Positions 34,452 through 43,593 of a stretch of 64,000 nt of DNA are shown here, piece by piece. This stretch comes from Clostridium merdae (GTDB lineage Bacteria; Bacillota; Clostridia; Oscillospirales; Acutalibacteraceae). The translations under genes and the position numbers were made by a program. Numbering within the stretch: position 1 is the first letter of the stretch; every line of letters starts with the position of its first letter. The DNA is taken from contig NZ_FXLN01000004.1 in NCBI RefSeq assembly GCF_900176635.1, positions 806,001-870,000 on the forward strand, given 5' to 3'. The notes under the pieces were generated by a model. The model saw nothing but the letters and a program-made list of their open reading frames with translations. It had not been told where the DNA came from and ran no database searches.

Positions 34452-35228
34452 CTAGGTTAGCATACGGTAAAGCCCATCAATCTGATCAAACATCAGGTTA
34501 ATCAGTCTTTCGAGGAAGGACGCCAAAGGCCCTGCCATTAACAAAAGAATTCCTAAACCCAAAATAACCTTAATCTGAATATTGATCATAAAAATATTCA
34601 GTTTTGGTACGGCCTTCATCACCAAACCAACCGCAAATTCCGTAATAAGCTGTGATGCCATAACCGGCAGCGATAATTTTACCGCGTATATTAAGATTAA
34701 GCGAAACAGCATCACGAGATGAGAGAAAACCTGCGATTGAATGGCAAGCTCCCCATAAGGAACAATAACGCAGAGCTGCACAAAAACCTGGATTAAAGTA
34801 CGGTGAGCTCCAGTGGTAAAAAAGAGAAGAAAAAACATTGCGTTAATGAACGAACCGGTAATTGGCATAGACACATTGCTCTGTGGGTCGTATATTTTTG
34901 ACATGGAGATACCGATCTGCATGTCCATATTCTCACCGCTGATTAAAATAACAGCCACAAAGAGCTGTATGATAAATCCGATTAGAAAGCCTAAAAACAG
35001 CTCTCGTATCATGGTGACAAAAAAGATAAGTATGTTAGGAAGAACCACGGTTCGTACCGGCACAAGCTGATACGAAAATAGAGAAAGCATTAGTGTTAGG
35101 CCAACACGTATGATAATAGGAATATTGGTTCGCCCAAAAATGGGGCTGAACACGATACAACCCGTCATACGCATAAAAATAAGGAGCAAAAGAGTTACGT
35201 TATAATTGAGTGTAAGCAGATCTAACAT
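34452..35228 (-). CDS. fliR: Flagellar export protein FliR
   Basis: The 258-residue membrane protein has six or so spans and the family segments FMRMTGCIVFSPIFG near the start and LIGFIIQLFVAVILISGENMDMQIG in the middle. With FliP and FliQ it builds the export channel at the centre of the basal body. GAGGG precedes the ATG. It lies between fliQ and flhB, the standard order in Firmicutes. Confidence 0.95.
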   Translation of the reverse strand: MLDLLTLNYNVTLLLLIFMRMTGCIVFSPIFGRTNIPIIIRVGLTLMLSLFSYQLVPVRTVVLPNILIFFVTMIRELFLGFLIGFIIQLFVAVILISGENMDMQIGISMSKIYDPQSNVSMPITGSFINAMFFLLFFTTGAHRTLIQVFVQLCVIVPYGELAIQSQVFSHLVMLFRLILIYAVKLSLPVMASQLITEFAVGLVMKAVPKLNIFMINIQIKVILGLGILLLMAGPLASFLERLINLMFDQIDGLYRMLT

Positions 35229-35248
35229 TCCAAACCCTCATGCTCCTT

Positions 35249-35515
35249 TTAACTAAGATTCGCAATTAAGCTGAAAATGTAAGAAACAAAATCTCTCATG
35301 ACCTCCATCATCCACGGCCCCAGCAGAATCAACACGACTGCGATGATGAAAAGCTTTGGAACAAACGAGAGTGTTTGCTCATGAATCTGTGTTGCTGCCT
35401 GTAACACCGCTATAACAAGGCCAATTAGCACACTCGAAATCAGAATTGGCATTGCAAGCTTCATGGTGGCAAGTATCGCCGCTTGAAATACCCCGATAAT
35501 CTCAGATGTTGACAT
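35249..35515 (-). CDS. fliQ: Flagellar export protein FliQ
   Basis: This 88-residue protein has two membrane spans around the conserved QAATQIHEQTLSFVPK loop. Several FliQ copies join FliP and FliR in the export channel. It starts 33 nt before the end of the spacer after fliP and has AAAGG upstream. Confidence 0.95.
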   Translation of the reverse strand: MSTSEIIGVFQAAILATMKLAMPILISSVLIGLVIAVLQAATQIHEQTLSFVPKLFIIAVVLILLGPWMMEVMRDFVSYIFSLIANLS

Positions 35516-35550
35516 GAAATAAATACCTTTCCGAATCTGTGATGCGTACG

Positions 35551-36327
35551 CTACATGTTAAAGCTGGTAACCAAAGTCTTAAAGAGGAGACCCCAGCCAT
35601 CTACCAGTACAAACAACAGCAGTTTGAACGGCATTGAAATAATAGCCGGCGGCAGCATAATCATACCCATAGACATTAACGTGCTTGAGACAACAATGTC
35701 TATAATTAAAAACGGGATAAAAATTAGAAAACCAATTAAAAAGGCACGGCGAAGCTCACTGGTCATAAAAGCTGGGATTACTACCGTAAGCGGAGCCTCT
35801 TGTGAGTTCTTAATCTCAGTTTTAGATAAATCCAAAAACAGATTTAAGTCATCCTTTTTCGTCTGCTTAAGCATAAATTCCTTCATAGGAACCGACGCTT
35901 TTTGCACGAACTGCTCTTGCGTAATTTTTTCCTGCTTGTACGGCTGGTAGGCTTCCTTATCAATTTGTGTAAGTACCGGCGTCATAATAAACAAAGACAA
36001 AAACAACGCCATCCCTATCAGCACTTGGTTCGGCGGCGTTTGCTGCAGCCCCAGTGCGTTTCGTAAAAAAGAAAATACGATGATAAGGCGTGTAAAGCAT
36101 GTAGTCATAATAAGAATAGACGGCGCGAGAGCTAGAATTAAGAACATCTGCAGCAATTCGAGCGTATCTACACCATTGCCGTTCACTTGGATGCCGGTGG
36201 AGGCCGCGGACGCCTGAACCGGGAGAATAGCCATAAGCACCAGTGAAAACAGCGCCGTTACCAAAACTCTTTTTCGGCCTTTAGTCTTCCCTGTCTTTGC
36301 CTTTGCCTTTGCCTTTTCTATCGGCAT
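35551..36327 (-). CDS. fliP: Flagellar export protein FliP
   Basis: The 258-residue protein has a cleavable signal peptide behind a Lys/Arg-rich head (KAKAKTGKTKGRKR), as FliP often does. The family signature SFLRNALGLQQTPPNQVL is near residue 85, and the spans end with MLPPAIISMPFKLLLFVLVDGW. The ATG at 36327 is chosen because AGGGGA lies 7 nt before it; a TTG 24 nt earlier in frame lacks such a site. It overlaps the 3' end of fliO by 47 nt. Confidence 0.94.
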   Translation of the reverse strand: MPIEKAKAKAKTGKTKGRKRVLVTALFSLVLMAILPVQASAASTGIQVNGNGVDTLELLQMFLILALAPSILIMTTCFTRLIIVFSFLRNALGLQQTPPNQVLIGMALFLSLFIMTPVLTQIDKEAYQPYKQEKITQEQFVQKASVPMKEFMLKQTKKDDLNLFLDLSKTEIKNSQEAPLTVVIPAFMTSELRRAFLIGFLIFIPFLIIDIVVSSTLMSMGMIMLPPAIISMPFKLLLFVLVDGWGLLFKTLVTSFNM

Positions 36328-36694
36328 CGGTAATTCCCCTGAATTCCTCAAACGATTTCACGCTCCATCCGTTTTTCCTAGCTTGCTGAAATAACTGTAC
36401 AAAGCTAGCTGCTGAGCTGCCCGGTTCTTCCAACTGCAGCTCACTGTCCGAAAGTTCCTGCAAAATTTCAATACTTTGGTTGGAAAAACCAATTAAGTAA
36501 TACTTGCCACAAATTTGTGCCAATGCCAGCCCTTTGTCTTGAGACAAAGGGACTTTCTCAAGTATTTTTATATTTTGCGAGTTTGAAAATGTATTGATTT
36601 TCTTTGCGGCATACTTGCTGAAAGCATAGCAGCCAAACAAAATAAGTGCTATGCCAAACAGAGAGAACAGCAAAGAGAAAAAGTCGTCACCCAT
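36281..36694 (-). CDS. fliO: Flagellar biosynthetic protein FliO/FliZ
   Basis: The 137-residue protein has one N-terminal membrane span (about residues 5-25) followed by the small FliO domain: KILEKVPLSQDKGLALAQI and YYLIGFSNQSIEIL. FliO helps assemble the FliP ring. The C-terminal end is very basic (KGKGKGK) and its coding region overlaps the start of fliP by 47 nt in another frame, more than the usual overlap in this operon. Confidence 0.9.
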   Translation of the reverse strand: MGDDFFSLLFSLFGIALILFGCYAFSKYAAKKINTFSNSQNIKILEKVPLSQDKGLALAQICGKYYLIGFSNQSIEILQELSDSELQLEEPGSSAASFVQLFQQARKNGWSVKSFEEFRGITDADRKGKGKGKDRED

Positions 36695-36716
36695 GCGCTC
36701 TCCCCCTTTGGTTTTA

Positions 36717-37079
36717 TCAGCCTAAAATACTGTTTACTGTCTTCATAATTCGGTCTGGCTTAAAAGGTTTTACAATAAAATCCTTTGCGCCGAGCTTAAG
36801 AGCATCCACTACCATGGTCTCCTGGCCCATAGCCGAGCACATTACTACTTTCGCGCCACTATCCATTTCACGAATCTGGCGAAGCGCCTCTAAGCCATCC
36901 ATTACCGGCATGGTAATATCCATCAGTACCAAATCTGGCTTTTCAGCGGTATATGTAGCAATCGCCTGCTCGCCGTTACCAGCCTCAACAATTTCGGTAT
37001 AGCCGTTCTTTTGCAGGGTGTCTTTAATCATCATCCTCATAAAAGCAGCGTCATCTACCAGCATAATTTTCTTACCCAT
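36717..37079 (-). CDS. cheY: Chemotaxis response regulator CheY
   Basis: This 120-residue single receiver domain has all the key residues: acidic pair D9-D10, phosphorylated D54 (VLMDITMP), S82 and K104 (VKPFK). CheY-P binds FliM/FliY and changes the rotation bias of the motor. AGGAGG lies 7 nt before the ATG. The phosphodonor CheA is not encoded in the window, so at least one more chemotaxis locus must exist. FliY and CheC are the likely phosphatases. Confidence 0.96.
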   Translation of the reverse strand: MGKKIMLVDDAAFMRMMIKDTLQKNGYTEIVEAGNGEQAIATYTAEKPDLVLMDITMPVMDGLEALRQIREMDSGAKVVMCSAMGQETMVVDALKLGAKDFIVKPFKPDRIMKTVNSILG

Positions 37080-37112
37080 GATAGTTCCTCCTATAAGTAA
37101 AATCCTTTATTT

Positions 37113-38297
37113 CTATTTTAAAGCATTGATAATATCAACATTACTTGATATTTCGGTAATACGAACACCGTAGTAATCGTCAACAACAACAACATCGCCC
37201 TTAGCAATTCTTTGGCCGTTTACAAAAATATCTACCTGAGAACCGGCTTGTTTGTCCAGCTCCAAAATTGTTCCGGTAGTAAAATCAAGAATCTCTTTGA
37301 TTTTTCTTTTTGTGCTGCCTATTTCAACTGTAACCTCAAGCGGAACAGAAAGAATCATGTTTAGGTTGTTCGACTGATCATTAGTCAGTACGGTTTCTTG
37401 TTCATCAAAATTTTGGTAAGATGCGCTTCGTACCTCATACACCGGGTTTTCAACCTGGCGGGTATTACCACCCCGTATCACTGCAGACTGCTGCATTGGC
37501 GGTGCACCATAGGCAGGCTGTGCATAGGCCGGTTGCTCAGGGTAATAGGCAGGCGGAGGTGTAAAAGCCTGCTGTGGAGGTGCCTGAACAGGTGCCGGTG
37601 GCGGAACAAGTGGTGCAGGTGCGGGCTCAGCCGCTGCCGGCTGTGGCTCCTCAGCAGGTTGAGAAGAAGCATCTTGCAGCGAAGAGCTGCCAAACCCGAA
37701 GCTGGAAATTAAATCCTTCGCAAGGTCAAGGCTCATAATACTAATGAATTCACTACTTGTCAATTCCCCAATCATTAAATTGAAATGAATGGTAACAATT
37801 GGCTCATCATCATTAAAATACTTTTTCTTAAACTGCTCTGCATTGTCTATTTTAAAAGAATCTGGCGGAGATATGTTAATTGGGCGATTCAAAAGCTGCG
37901 AGAGTGCAGTGGACGAAGCACCCATCATTTGATTCATTACTTCGCAGATTGCACCGAGGCTCATTTCATCTAAAACGAAATCTTCCTCAGAGTATTCTGT
38001 TTGCAGCAGCAGGCCAACAATAATTCGAACGTCCGATTCTTTCAGAACCATTACGTTCTTGCCGTCCAGACCGCTAACGTAATTAATTTCGACCGCTACA
38101 GCAGGCTCTAAGCCTTTAAACTCGAACTCCTGTGCTGTAACAATGTTTACCCGGGGAGTCGTAATGTTTACTCGCTGATCAAGCAGAGTAGAAACTGTGG
38201 TTGCAGACGATCCCAGGCTGATATTCATGATTTCGCCAATGCTGTCGACTTCCATTGGCGACATCAGTTCCTCGTGGTTTGACCCGTTAGGCTCCAT
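37113..38297 (-). CDS. fliY: Flagellar motor switch phosphatase FliY (CheC-like part plus FliN C-terminus)
   Basis: The 394-residue protein has two E-x2-N CheC motifs (SIGEIMNISLGSSATTVS, and LGAICEVMNQMMGASSTALS) in the first half. A Pro/Ala/Gln-rich linker spans about residues 200-270, and the last 80 residues are a FliN/SpoA domain (IEDFTTGTI-like, VDIFVNGQRIAKGDVVVVDDYYGVRITEI). FliY is part of the C-ring and removes phosphate from CheY. The ATG at 38297 has AAGGTGA 5 nt upstream and is preferred over the GTG at 38306. Confidence 0.95.
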   Translation of the reverse strand: MEPNGSNHEELMSPMEVDSIGEIMNISLGSSATTVSTLLDQRVNITTPRVNIVTAQEFEFKGLEPAVAVEINYVSGLDGKNVMVLKESDVRIIVGLLLQTEYSEEDFVLDEMSLGAICEVMNQMMGASSTALSQLLNRPINISPPDSFKIDNAEQFKKKYFNDDEPIVTIHFNLMIGELTSSEFISIMSLDLAKDLISSFGFGSSSLQDASSQPAEEPQPAAAEPAPAPLVPPPAPVQAPPQQAFTPPPAYYPEQPAYAQPAYGAPPMQQSAVIRGGNTRQVENPVYEVRSASYQNFDEQETVLTNDQSNNLNMILSVPLEVTVEIGSTKRKIKEILDFTTGTILELDKQAGSQVDIFVNGQRIAKGDVVVVDDYYGVRITEISSNVDIINALK

Positions 38298-38321
38298 AGA
38301 AATCACCTTTCCGTTTAGAAA

Positions 38322-39320
38322 TTATAAAATTTGATCGATTTTAACCGCATATTTTTTCTTTTTGGTACCAACAACCCCAGTAAACCAGGGGAGGTCTTCT
38401 ACACAGACCGTGATTTGGTTTTCCTCCAGCGGTGTATTTAGGGTGATCACATCCCCAACCTGAAGGCCTAAAAAGTCCTTCAGAGTTATTTGCGTTTTTC
38501 CAAGCACTGCCGAAACATATAGCGGCGATGCTTTCAGGCCTTTCATGATGATCTCTTTGCGTTCCTGCTCCACCTCAGGGTCGTCTTTCCGCGGAATTTT
38601 CACATATTTGGAATTGAAGACTTTAAAAATCTCTTCCAGCGAAGCGGCGGGCAAGCATATATTCATATTTCCCTTTAAATTATCATCCAGCGTCATCTCG
38701 ATTACCACAATGGCCACAGATTCATCTGGCTGAATGGACTGGATGAGACGGGAGTTCGTTTCAATCATATCCAGTGTGTGCTCAATTTCAATATAATTGG
38801 ACCAAGAGTTTTTTAGGAGTGAAAGCATCTGTTTAAACAGGTATTCTACCAATGCAAGCTCTATATCGGTATAGTCCCGTTCAATGTTGTAGCCAGTGCC
38901 GCTCCCTCCCAGCATTCGGTCTATTACCGAAAAGGAGATAGGGCGAGCCATTTCTAATAAAATTTGCTTTCCGTCTATGCGATGGTCGGTGTTATGCATA
39001 CCAATCATCGCAACCAATACGGAGTCATTCAATGCGTTATTAAATTCTTTATAGTCCTCTTCTTCTACCTGCAGAACTTCCATTTGGCACGAAATGCGAA
39101 GCATACTGGCAAGCTGCAAACTGAGCATTCTCGCAAAGTTATCGAAAATATTATCCAATAACTTTAACTGCTCACGAGAGAACTTTTTGGGCGACATAAA
39201 GTCATATTCTTTTACTTTAGGGCCGCTTGATTGGGTTTCCACATCTTTAAAATCGACATTTCCACTTTGCAAACTGCCCAGCAACTCGTCGATTTGCTGC
39301 TGCGACAATATTTCCGCCAT
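38322..39320 (-). CDS. fliM: Flagellar motor switch protein FliM
   Basis: This 332-residue protein begins with the CheY-binding N-terminal peptide (ILSQQQIDELLGSL). The middle CheC-like domain has RPISFSVIDRMLGGSG, and the C-terminal FliN/SpoA domain ends VGTKKKKYAVKI. It links FliG and FliY/FliN in the C-ring. GAGGGA precedes the ATG. The gene directly upstream is flbD; a fliL gene, usual at this place, is not present in the 121-nt spacer. Confidence 0.96.
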   Translation of the reverse strand: MAEILSQQQIDELLGSLQSGNVDFKDVETQSSGPKVKEYDFMSPKKFSREQLKLLDNIFDNFARMLSLQLASMLRISCQMEVLQVEEEDYKEFNNALNDSVLVAMIGMHNTDHRIDGKQILLEMARPISFSVIDRMLGGSGTGYNIERDYTDIELALVEYLFKQMLSLLKNSWSNYIEIEHTLDMIETNSRLIQSIQPDESVAIVVIEMTLDDNLKGNMNICLPAASLEEIFKVFNSKYVKIPRKDDPEVEQERKEIIMKGLKASPLYVSAVLGKTQITLKDFLGLQVGDVITLNTPLEENQITVCVEDLPWFTGVVGTKKKKYAVKIDQIL

Positions 39321-39441
39321 AGTACCACCAATCCCTCGTTAAGTTAAAATCTTGAGAAATGAGTCCTGACCCTCAAAACACCCGAGGACAGTTCCAGAGA
39401 ATCCGGACGACTTGCACCGGGAAAGCTCGGGATATGCCGCA

Positions 39442-39642
39442 CTATACTGTGCGAATCACATTCTGAAATATTTTCCGATTGTATTCTATCACTTTTTCAA
39501 CCACTTCGTCCGGCTTTTCTCGCACTAAAAAATATTTACCGGTCGTAGTCATTACCTTGGTTTCCGGAATTAACTCAATGGTTTCAATCAGATTGCTGTT
39601 GAGCACAAATGTGATTCCGTTTAAATTTGTTAGCTCTACCAT
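39442..39642 (-). CDS. flbD: FlbD/SwrD-type flagellar protein
   Basis: The 66-residue protein has the whole-length FlbD pattern: MVELTNLNGITFVLNSNLIE, then T-G-K-Y-F-L-V-R-E and a Glu/Val-rich helix. In B. subtilis the homologue SwrD raises motor torque. The ATG at 39642 is chosen because GAGGG stands about 9 nt upstream and directly touches the other in-frame ATG at 39651. Confidence 0.93.
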   Translation of the reverse strand: MVELTNLNGITFVLNSNLIETIELIPETKVMTTTGKYFLVREKPDEVVEKVIEYNRKIFQNVIRTV

Positions 39643-39718
39643 AATGCACATCCCTCTTTTGAATCAAACACCTGTTCCCGAACCAGCTCTCCGGTTCAGG
39701 AACAGGAGCCGATATTTA

Positions 39719-41026
39719 TTAACGTTTCAGGTTTACCAATGTTTCTAGCATTTCATCACTTACGGTAATCATTTTAGAGCTTGCCTGGAAGCCTCTCTGC
39801 GTCATAATCATGTCAGAGAATTCATTCGCCAGGTCAACGTTAGACGATTCCAATCCGCCGCTTCTCAAAGCACCTGTATTGCTCTCACCGGGTGCGGTAT
39901 AGGTGATTGCACCAGTGTTATTCACTGCTTTGTAGTAAGAGTTCCCCTCGCGTTGCAAAGCGTCTGGGTTCGGTACATTCGCAAGAGCAATTTTGCCGAT
40001 AATTTGAATCGTACCATCAATATCTTCACCGGTAATTGTACCGTCAGTACCAACTGAGATATTCTTCATTTCACCTTTGGTATTGATAATTTTTTTGACA
40101 TTTTCTGCTCCTGCACTATTACCTTCAAAGTTGGCTTCTTCCGCAATTTTACCAGTGGTTGCCGTTACTTTGTTTCCAGCTGTTTTTGCATTACCAACTT
40201 TAATATTGCTAACTGCAAGAACATCACTCCATAAGAGAGGATCCTGTTCTGGATCCGTTTTTCCCGGTTGTGCTAATTTTTTTCCGTTTGAATCTTTAAT
40301 ATTAGTAGCGGAAAAACTCTTCGTAGGATCTGCAGCTGTTTTCCAATCTCCCTGTAATGCTTCTTCTAAATCTTTTTCCGTTGTTTTGTCCTTTGCCAAT
40401 GTTACCGTGATTGTTTTCTTATCAGCATCTGCAGTAACAAGGTGTGTATCTCCCGTTCCATACTTGACTTCTAGCGTAAAACCATCTAGATAACTCTTTG
40501 GATTATCCGCATCATAGGTACCATTTTTCACACCGGTTAGCGTCCCATCTTTTGTTCCAAAATCAATTTTAGCAGTACCAACATTAACCGAACTTTTAGT
40601 CGACGTAACGGAATAGCCACATACAAAGTTGCCTGCACCGTCCGTTAGATTACCAGCACCATCGAAACCAAAGGTACCCACCTGCGTGAGGTGTTCATTT
40701 CCTGCACCGTCTCTAACTACAAAATAGCCCTCGCCATCAATGTACAAATCCATGGAGTTTCCGGTAGAAGCAAAGCCGGTACGAGTGTTTAAAACATCAA
40801 CCGATGCAACCGATGAACCATAACCCACCTGAGAGGCGTTGCTGCCGCTGCGGGTACCACTGGCCGAGGAAGAAGCAGAAATGGTCTGATAGTACATATC
40901 ACGAAAAGTGGTTCGTGAGGATTTGTATCCGTAAGTATTCACGTTGGCAATGTTATTACCAATAACGTCCATTCTAGTCTGGTGCGCTTTCAAGCCTGCT
41001 ACGCCAGAAAAAAGTGATCTTAACAT
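39719..41026 (-). CDS. flgE: Flagellar hook protein FlgE
   Basis: This 435-residue hook protein has the conserved ends: MLRSLFSGVAGLKAHQTRMD and GNNIANVNTYGYKSSR at the start, and SNVDLANEFSDMIMTQRGFQ at the end. The middle (about residues 150-350) is a Lys/Asp/Thr-rich surface insert with little family likeness, as expected for the exposed face of the hook. The ATG at 41026 follows GGAGAG. FlgD, encoded just upstream, caps it during growth. Confidence 0.95.
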   Translation of the reverse strand: MLRSLFSGVAGLKAHQTRMDVIGNNIANVNTYGYKSSRTTFRDMYYQTISASSSASGTRSGSNASQVGYGSSVASVDVLNTRTGFASTGNSMDLYIDGEGYFVVRDGAGNEHLTQVGTFGFDGAGNLTDGAGNFVCGYSVTSTKSSVNVGTAKIDFGTKDGTLTGVKNGTYDADNPKSYLDGFTLEVKYGTGDTHLVTADADKKTITVTLAKDKTTEKDLEEALQGDWKTAADPTKSFSATNIKDSNGKKLAQPGKTDPEQDPLLWSDVLAVSNIKVGNAKTAGNKVTATTGKIAEEANFEGNSAGAENVKKIINTKGEMKNISVGTDGTITGEDIDGTIQIIGKIALANVPNPDALQREGNSYYKAVNNTGAITYTAPGESNTGALRSGGLESSNVDLANEFSDMIMTQRGFQASSKMITVSDEMLETLVNLKR

Positions 41027-41112
41027 AGAAGTTTTCTCTCCATTCTTTCTATTTCGTGAGCCATTGGGCTTCTCTGTCATTCAAAGCCCGGTAACTTCCT
41101 TTTAAGGTCCGG

Positions 41113-41526
41113 TTACATGATAACGGCTCCGTCAATATTTGTAAAAACATTTTCTTTCATTTCTCCGCCATTCATCATGGTAATGACGGTACTGCTTGGA
41201 ATGTTAACAATAAATGCGGTTGCTGTTGTCCCATCCATAATCAGTGCTTCGCGCACGCCCTTCTCCCTTGCCTTTTCTACGGCTCCGCTTAACTGTGTAA
41301 GGCGTTCTGGAGACAGCTCTATGGAGCGTGACTCCAACCTTTGCACGGCATGCTTTGAGAAATTGAGTTGGCTGCCTTTTTGAATGGATTGGCGAACCAG
41401 TGCTGCAAACTCACTGTTTTGTTGATTTCCCTGCGGTTTTTGTGTGCCGGAAGGCGGGGTGTTTTTTACACCATAGCTTGGCGGCAGTAACGCAGAATAA
41501 TTTTTCTTAAACTCTAAATCGTTCAT
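41113..41526 (-). CDS. Flagellar operon protein (TIGR02530 family)
   Basis: The 137-residue protein has a Pro/Gln/Ser-rich head and the family core FSKHAVQRLESRSIELSPERL and MDGTTATAFIVNIPSSTVITMM. It is found between flgD and flgE in many Firmicutes. The role is not established; a part in hook assembly is inferred from its fixed place. GAGGGA lies 6 nt before the ATG. Confidence 0.88.
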   Translation of the reverse strand: MNDLEFKKNYSALLPPSYGVKNTPPSGTQKPQGNQQNSEFAALVRQSIQKGSQLNFSKHAVQRLESRSIELSPERLTQLSGAVEKAREKGVREALIMDGTTATAFIVNIPSSTVITMMNGGEMKENVFTNIDGAVIM

Positions 41527-41559
41527 GAGATATCCCTCTTAAAAAGACTCAAGCTTCTA

Positions 41560-42243
41560 TTATTCCGAAGCGGGCGTTTTATCGCCATCTGTATTGGAAT
41601 CTGAAGATGAATCGGTACCCGGTTCGCTTGTATTCGTATCTGTACCTGCAGTCTCTGAAATTACTTGGCGCACAGCAGAAAGAGTATATTTTTTACCGTC
41701 TACAACAACCATTGCATCACCGGAAGCAAAGCTGCAAGAAGTTACCAGACCGGTACTTTGCACGACTTTACCCTCATTATCGTAACCACTTACCTCCACT
41801 TTTTTACCTACAAGGGATGCAGCGTATTGGTACGATTGGTAACTGGCGTCGTTTACCACTTCCATAATGTTCGTAAGAGCATAAGACCTACCATTCACTG
41901 TGACGGTTGTATCTCCAGAAGAATAATCCGCTTGGCTGACGATTCCTATGTCAGAGATATACTTACCTGTTGAATCGTATTTCGCAACACTCACTCTTTT
42001 ACCAATCAGTGAGCTGCCATATTGGTAGCTTGCATACTGGTTTAAGTTTTCGAGTGCCTGCAAAGAAGTAAACTGAGCCATTTGAGCAACAAATTCAGTA
42101 TCCTGCGTTGGGTTAAGTACATCTTGGTTCGAAAGCTGAGCGGCGAGAAGGTTTAAAAATTGGTCGATGCTGAGAGATGCCGCAGACTTTGCACTGCTTT
42201 TTTTTGCAGTATTACTATAAGCGTTAATTTGTCCGACGTCCAA
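41560..42243 (-). CDS. flgD: Hook capping protein FlgD with a tandemly duplicated C-terminal domain
   Basis: The 227-residue protein has the FlgD N-terminus (SIDQFLNLLAAQLSNQDVLN and PTQDTEFVAQMAQFTSLQALE), which is the hook-cap signature. The rest is two tandem copies of a small beta domain, residues 72-129 and 137-194, offset by 65 residues. Aligned pieces include SYQYGSSLIGKRV with SYQYAASLVGKKV, and TVTVNGRSYALTNIMEV with MVVVDGKKYTLSAVRQV. A Ser/Thr/Asp-rich tail follows. The start is a TTG 5 nt after AGGAGGTG. Confidence 0.92.
   Translation of the reverse strand: MDVGQINAYSNTAKKSSAKSAASLSIDQFLNLLAAQLSNQDVLNPTQDTEFVAQMAQFTSLQALENLNQYASYQYGSSLIGKRVSVAKYDSTGKYISDIGIVSQADYSSGDTTVTVNGRSYALTNIMEVVNDASYQSYQYAASLVGKKVEVSGYDNEGKVVQSTGLVTSCSFASGDAMVVVDGKKYTLSAVRQVISETAGTDTNTSEPGTDSSSDSNTDGDKTPASE
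41662..42030 (-). repeat. Tandem domain duplication within flgD
   Basis: Two coding copies at 42030-41857 and 41835-41662 encode about 58 residues each, with roughly half the positions alike by eye. They are diverged at DNA level, so the duplication is old. Confidence 0.85.
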
Positions 42244-42256
42244 TCAGACACCTCCT

Positions 42257-43546
42257 TTATAAAGCTCTGCTTTGTTCTTTCATTTGCTCAAGAACGGTGA
42301 GAAAATCTTCGGTTGTCTCCTGTTTGCTTTCTTGCTGATTCTGCCGACTTTCCTGCTGTTGGTTGGAAGATTCTTGTTCCTGCTGGTAGTAAGCGGGAGC
42401 ATCCTGCTGCGGCTGTGTTACCTGAACAGGCTGACCCATTGCAGACTCCAATAAAGAACGTATCTCTCCCGAACCGGACGCTAAAATGCTCTGCGTTTTA
42501 GGGTTATCCGCCAGAATATCAACAACTAGCATTCCTTGCTCCATTTTCATAGAGACCGATACTTTCCCAAGGTTATGCGGGAAAAGCTCCATGCGGAAGT
42601 TATTGTTCTTTGCTTGAACATTCTTCAGAATTTGATCTGTTAAATGTGAAGCCGTACCGGCAAACATTTTAGTGGGAGCAGAAGGAACCGTAGCAGAAGA
42701 ATGAACTGACTCATTTTGATTTGCAAACAATGCTGCAAATTCACCCTGCGACTCAGTCGCTTCCTTTGAAGAATCCATGCCAGTTTGCTGTTGCTGACCA
42801 GACAAAGCTGTACCGAAATCATTCTGCTGGTTCTGCAGCAATTGAAGCACTGGGGTTTCAACATTAGAACCGGAAATCTGCAACGGAGGAGCAGATACCT
42901 CAGAAGTCACTTGGTTTTGTTTTGGCTCCACTGGAGCAGTAGACTTCAACGGTATTTGCACGGCATATTGCGGGGCAACCGTTTCTTGAACAACAGGCTG
43001 AAGAGGCATGCCTTCCAGAGGAAGAGCCGCCTTTTGCACCTGCACAGAGTTATTTATAACCGGCAGGGCGGTTTCAGGGTCATTTTCTACCAAAGCTGCT
43101 GTTTGCGGCATAACCTGCTGCTGTGTAAGCATTTGCGGGGCAAATTCCGTTTGCATTTGCACATTGCCACCTTGGGCTGTAGCCGCAGGCTGTGTTTCAG
43201 AAAAACCGGTAACGGCATCAACTGGAGCACTTTGAGAAAGAAGCTCCGTATTTTGCACCACCTGCTGAGAAGAAAGCATATCTTCCGTAAAAAGCCAAGG
43301 CATCAATGCCGATAAAATTGTGTTTTGCTGGTGAACATCTGCTTTGGTTTCATCCTCAACAAGCACTGCTGGCTTTTCAGCCTGTTCTGCACTTGCCTTT
43401 ACATCAGATTCATTGGATGCACCCGCCTCGCTGTAGCTTTCTGCTTTTTCTAAAGCAGCTTTAAACGAGGTGCTTTCCGCTTTGCATTTCTCTTTTGCTT
43501 CTACCTTGGGAGGATTCACTGCTGAAATATTTATTTGCTGTACCAT
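42257..43546 (-). CDS. fliK: Flagellar hook-length control protein FliK
   Basis: This 429-residue protein is mostly low-complexity, rich in Gln, Ser, Glu and Ala, as expected for a molecular ruler. The conserved C-terminal Flg_hook domain (about 325-395) contains MELFPHNLGKVSVSMKMEQG and ILADNPKTQSILASGSGEIR. A Gln/Glu-rich tail follows. The ATG at 43546 has AGGAGGTGA 5 nt upstream; the GTG at 43555 lies inside that site and is rejected. FliK triggers the FlhB switch when the hook is long enough. Confidence 0.93.
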   Translation of the reverse strand: MVQQINISAVNPPKVEAKEKCKAESTSFKAALEKAESYSEAGASNESDVKASAEQAEKPAVLVEDETKADVHQQNTILSALMPWLFTEDMLSSQQVVQNTELLSQSAPVDAVTGFSETQPAATAQGGNVQMQTEFAPQMLTQQQVMPQTAALVENDPETALPVINNSVQVQKAALPLEGMPLQPVVQETVAPQYAVQIPLKSTAPVEPKQNQVTSEVSAPPLQISGSNVETPVLQLLQNQQNDFGTALSGQQQQTGMDSSKEATESQGEFAALFANQNESVHSSATVPSAPTKMFAGTASHLTDQILKNVQAKNNNFRMELFPHNLGKVSVSMKMEQGMLVVDILADNPKTQSILASGSGEIRSLLESAMGQPVQVTQPQQDAPAYYQQEQESSNQQQESRQNQQESKQETTEDFLTVLEQMKEQSRAL

Positions 43547-43593
43547 CTTTTTCACCTCCTTTCATAATTGTTTTTCTAAAAAACTTCAAACAC

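Noticed and set aside
39321..39441. Possible fliL gene between flbD and fliM
   Set aside because: The 121-nt spacer is too short for fliL and has no suitable frame.
42785..43315. Rightward open frame of 176 codons inside fliK
   Set aside because: The opposite strand of the Gln-rich fliK low-complexity part; the Leu/Arg-rich product has no family look.
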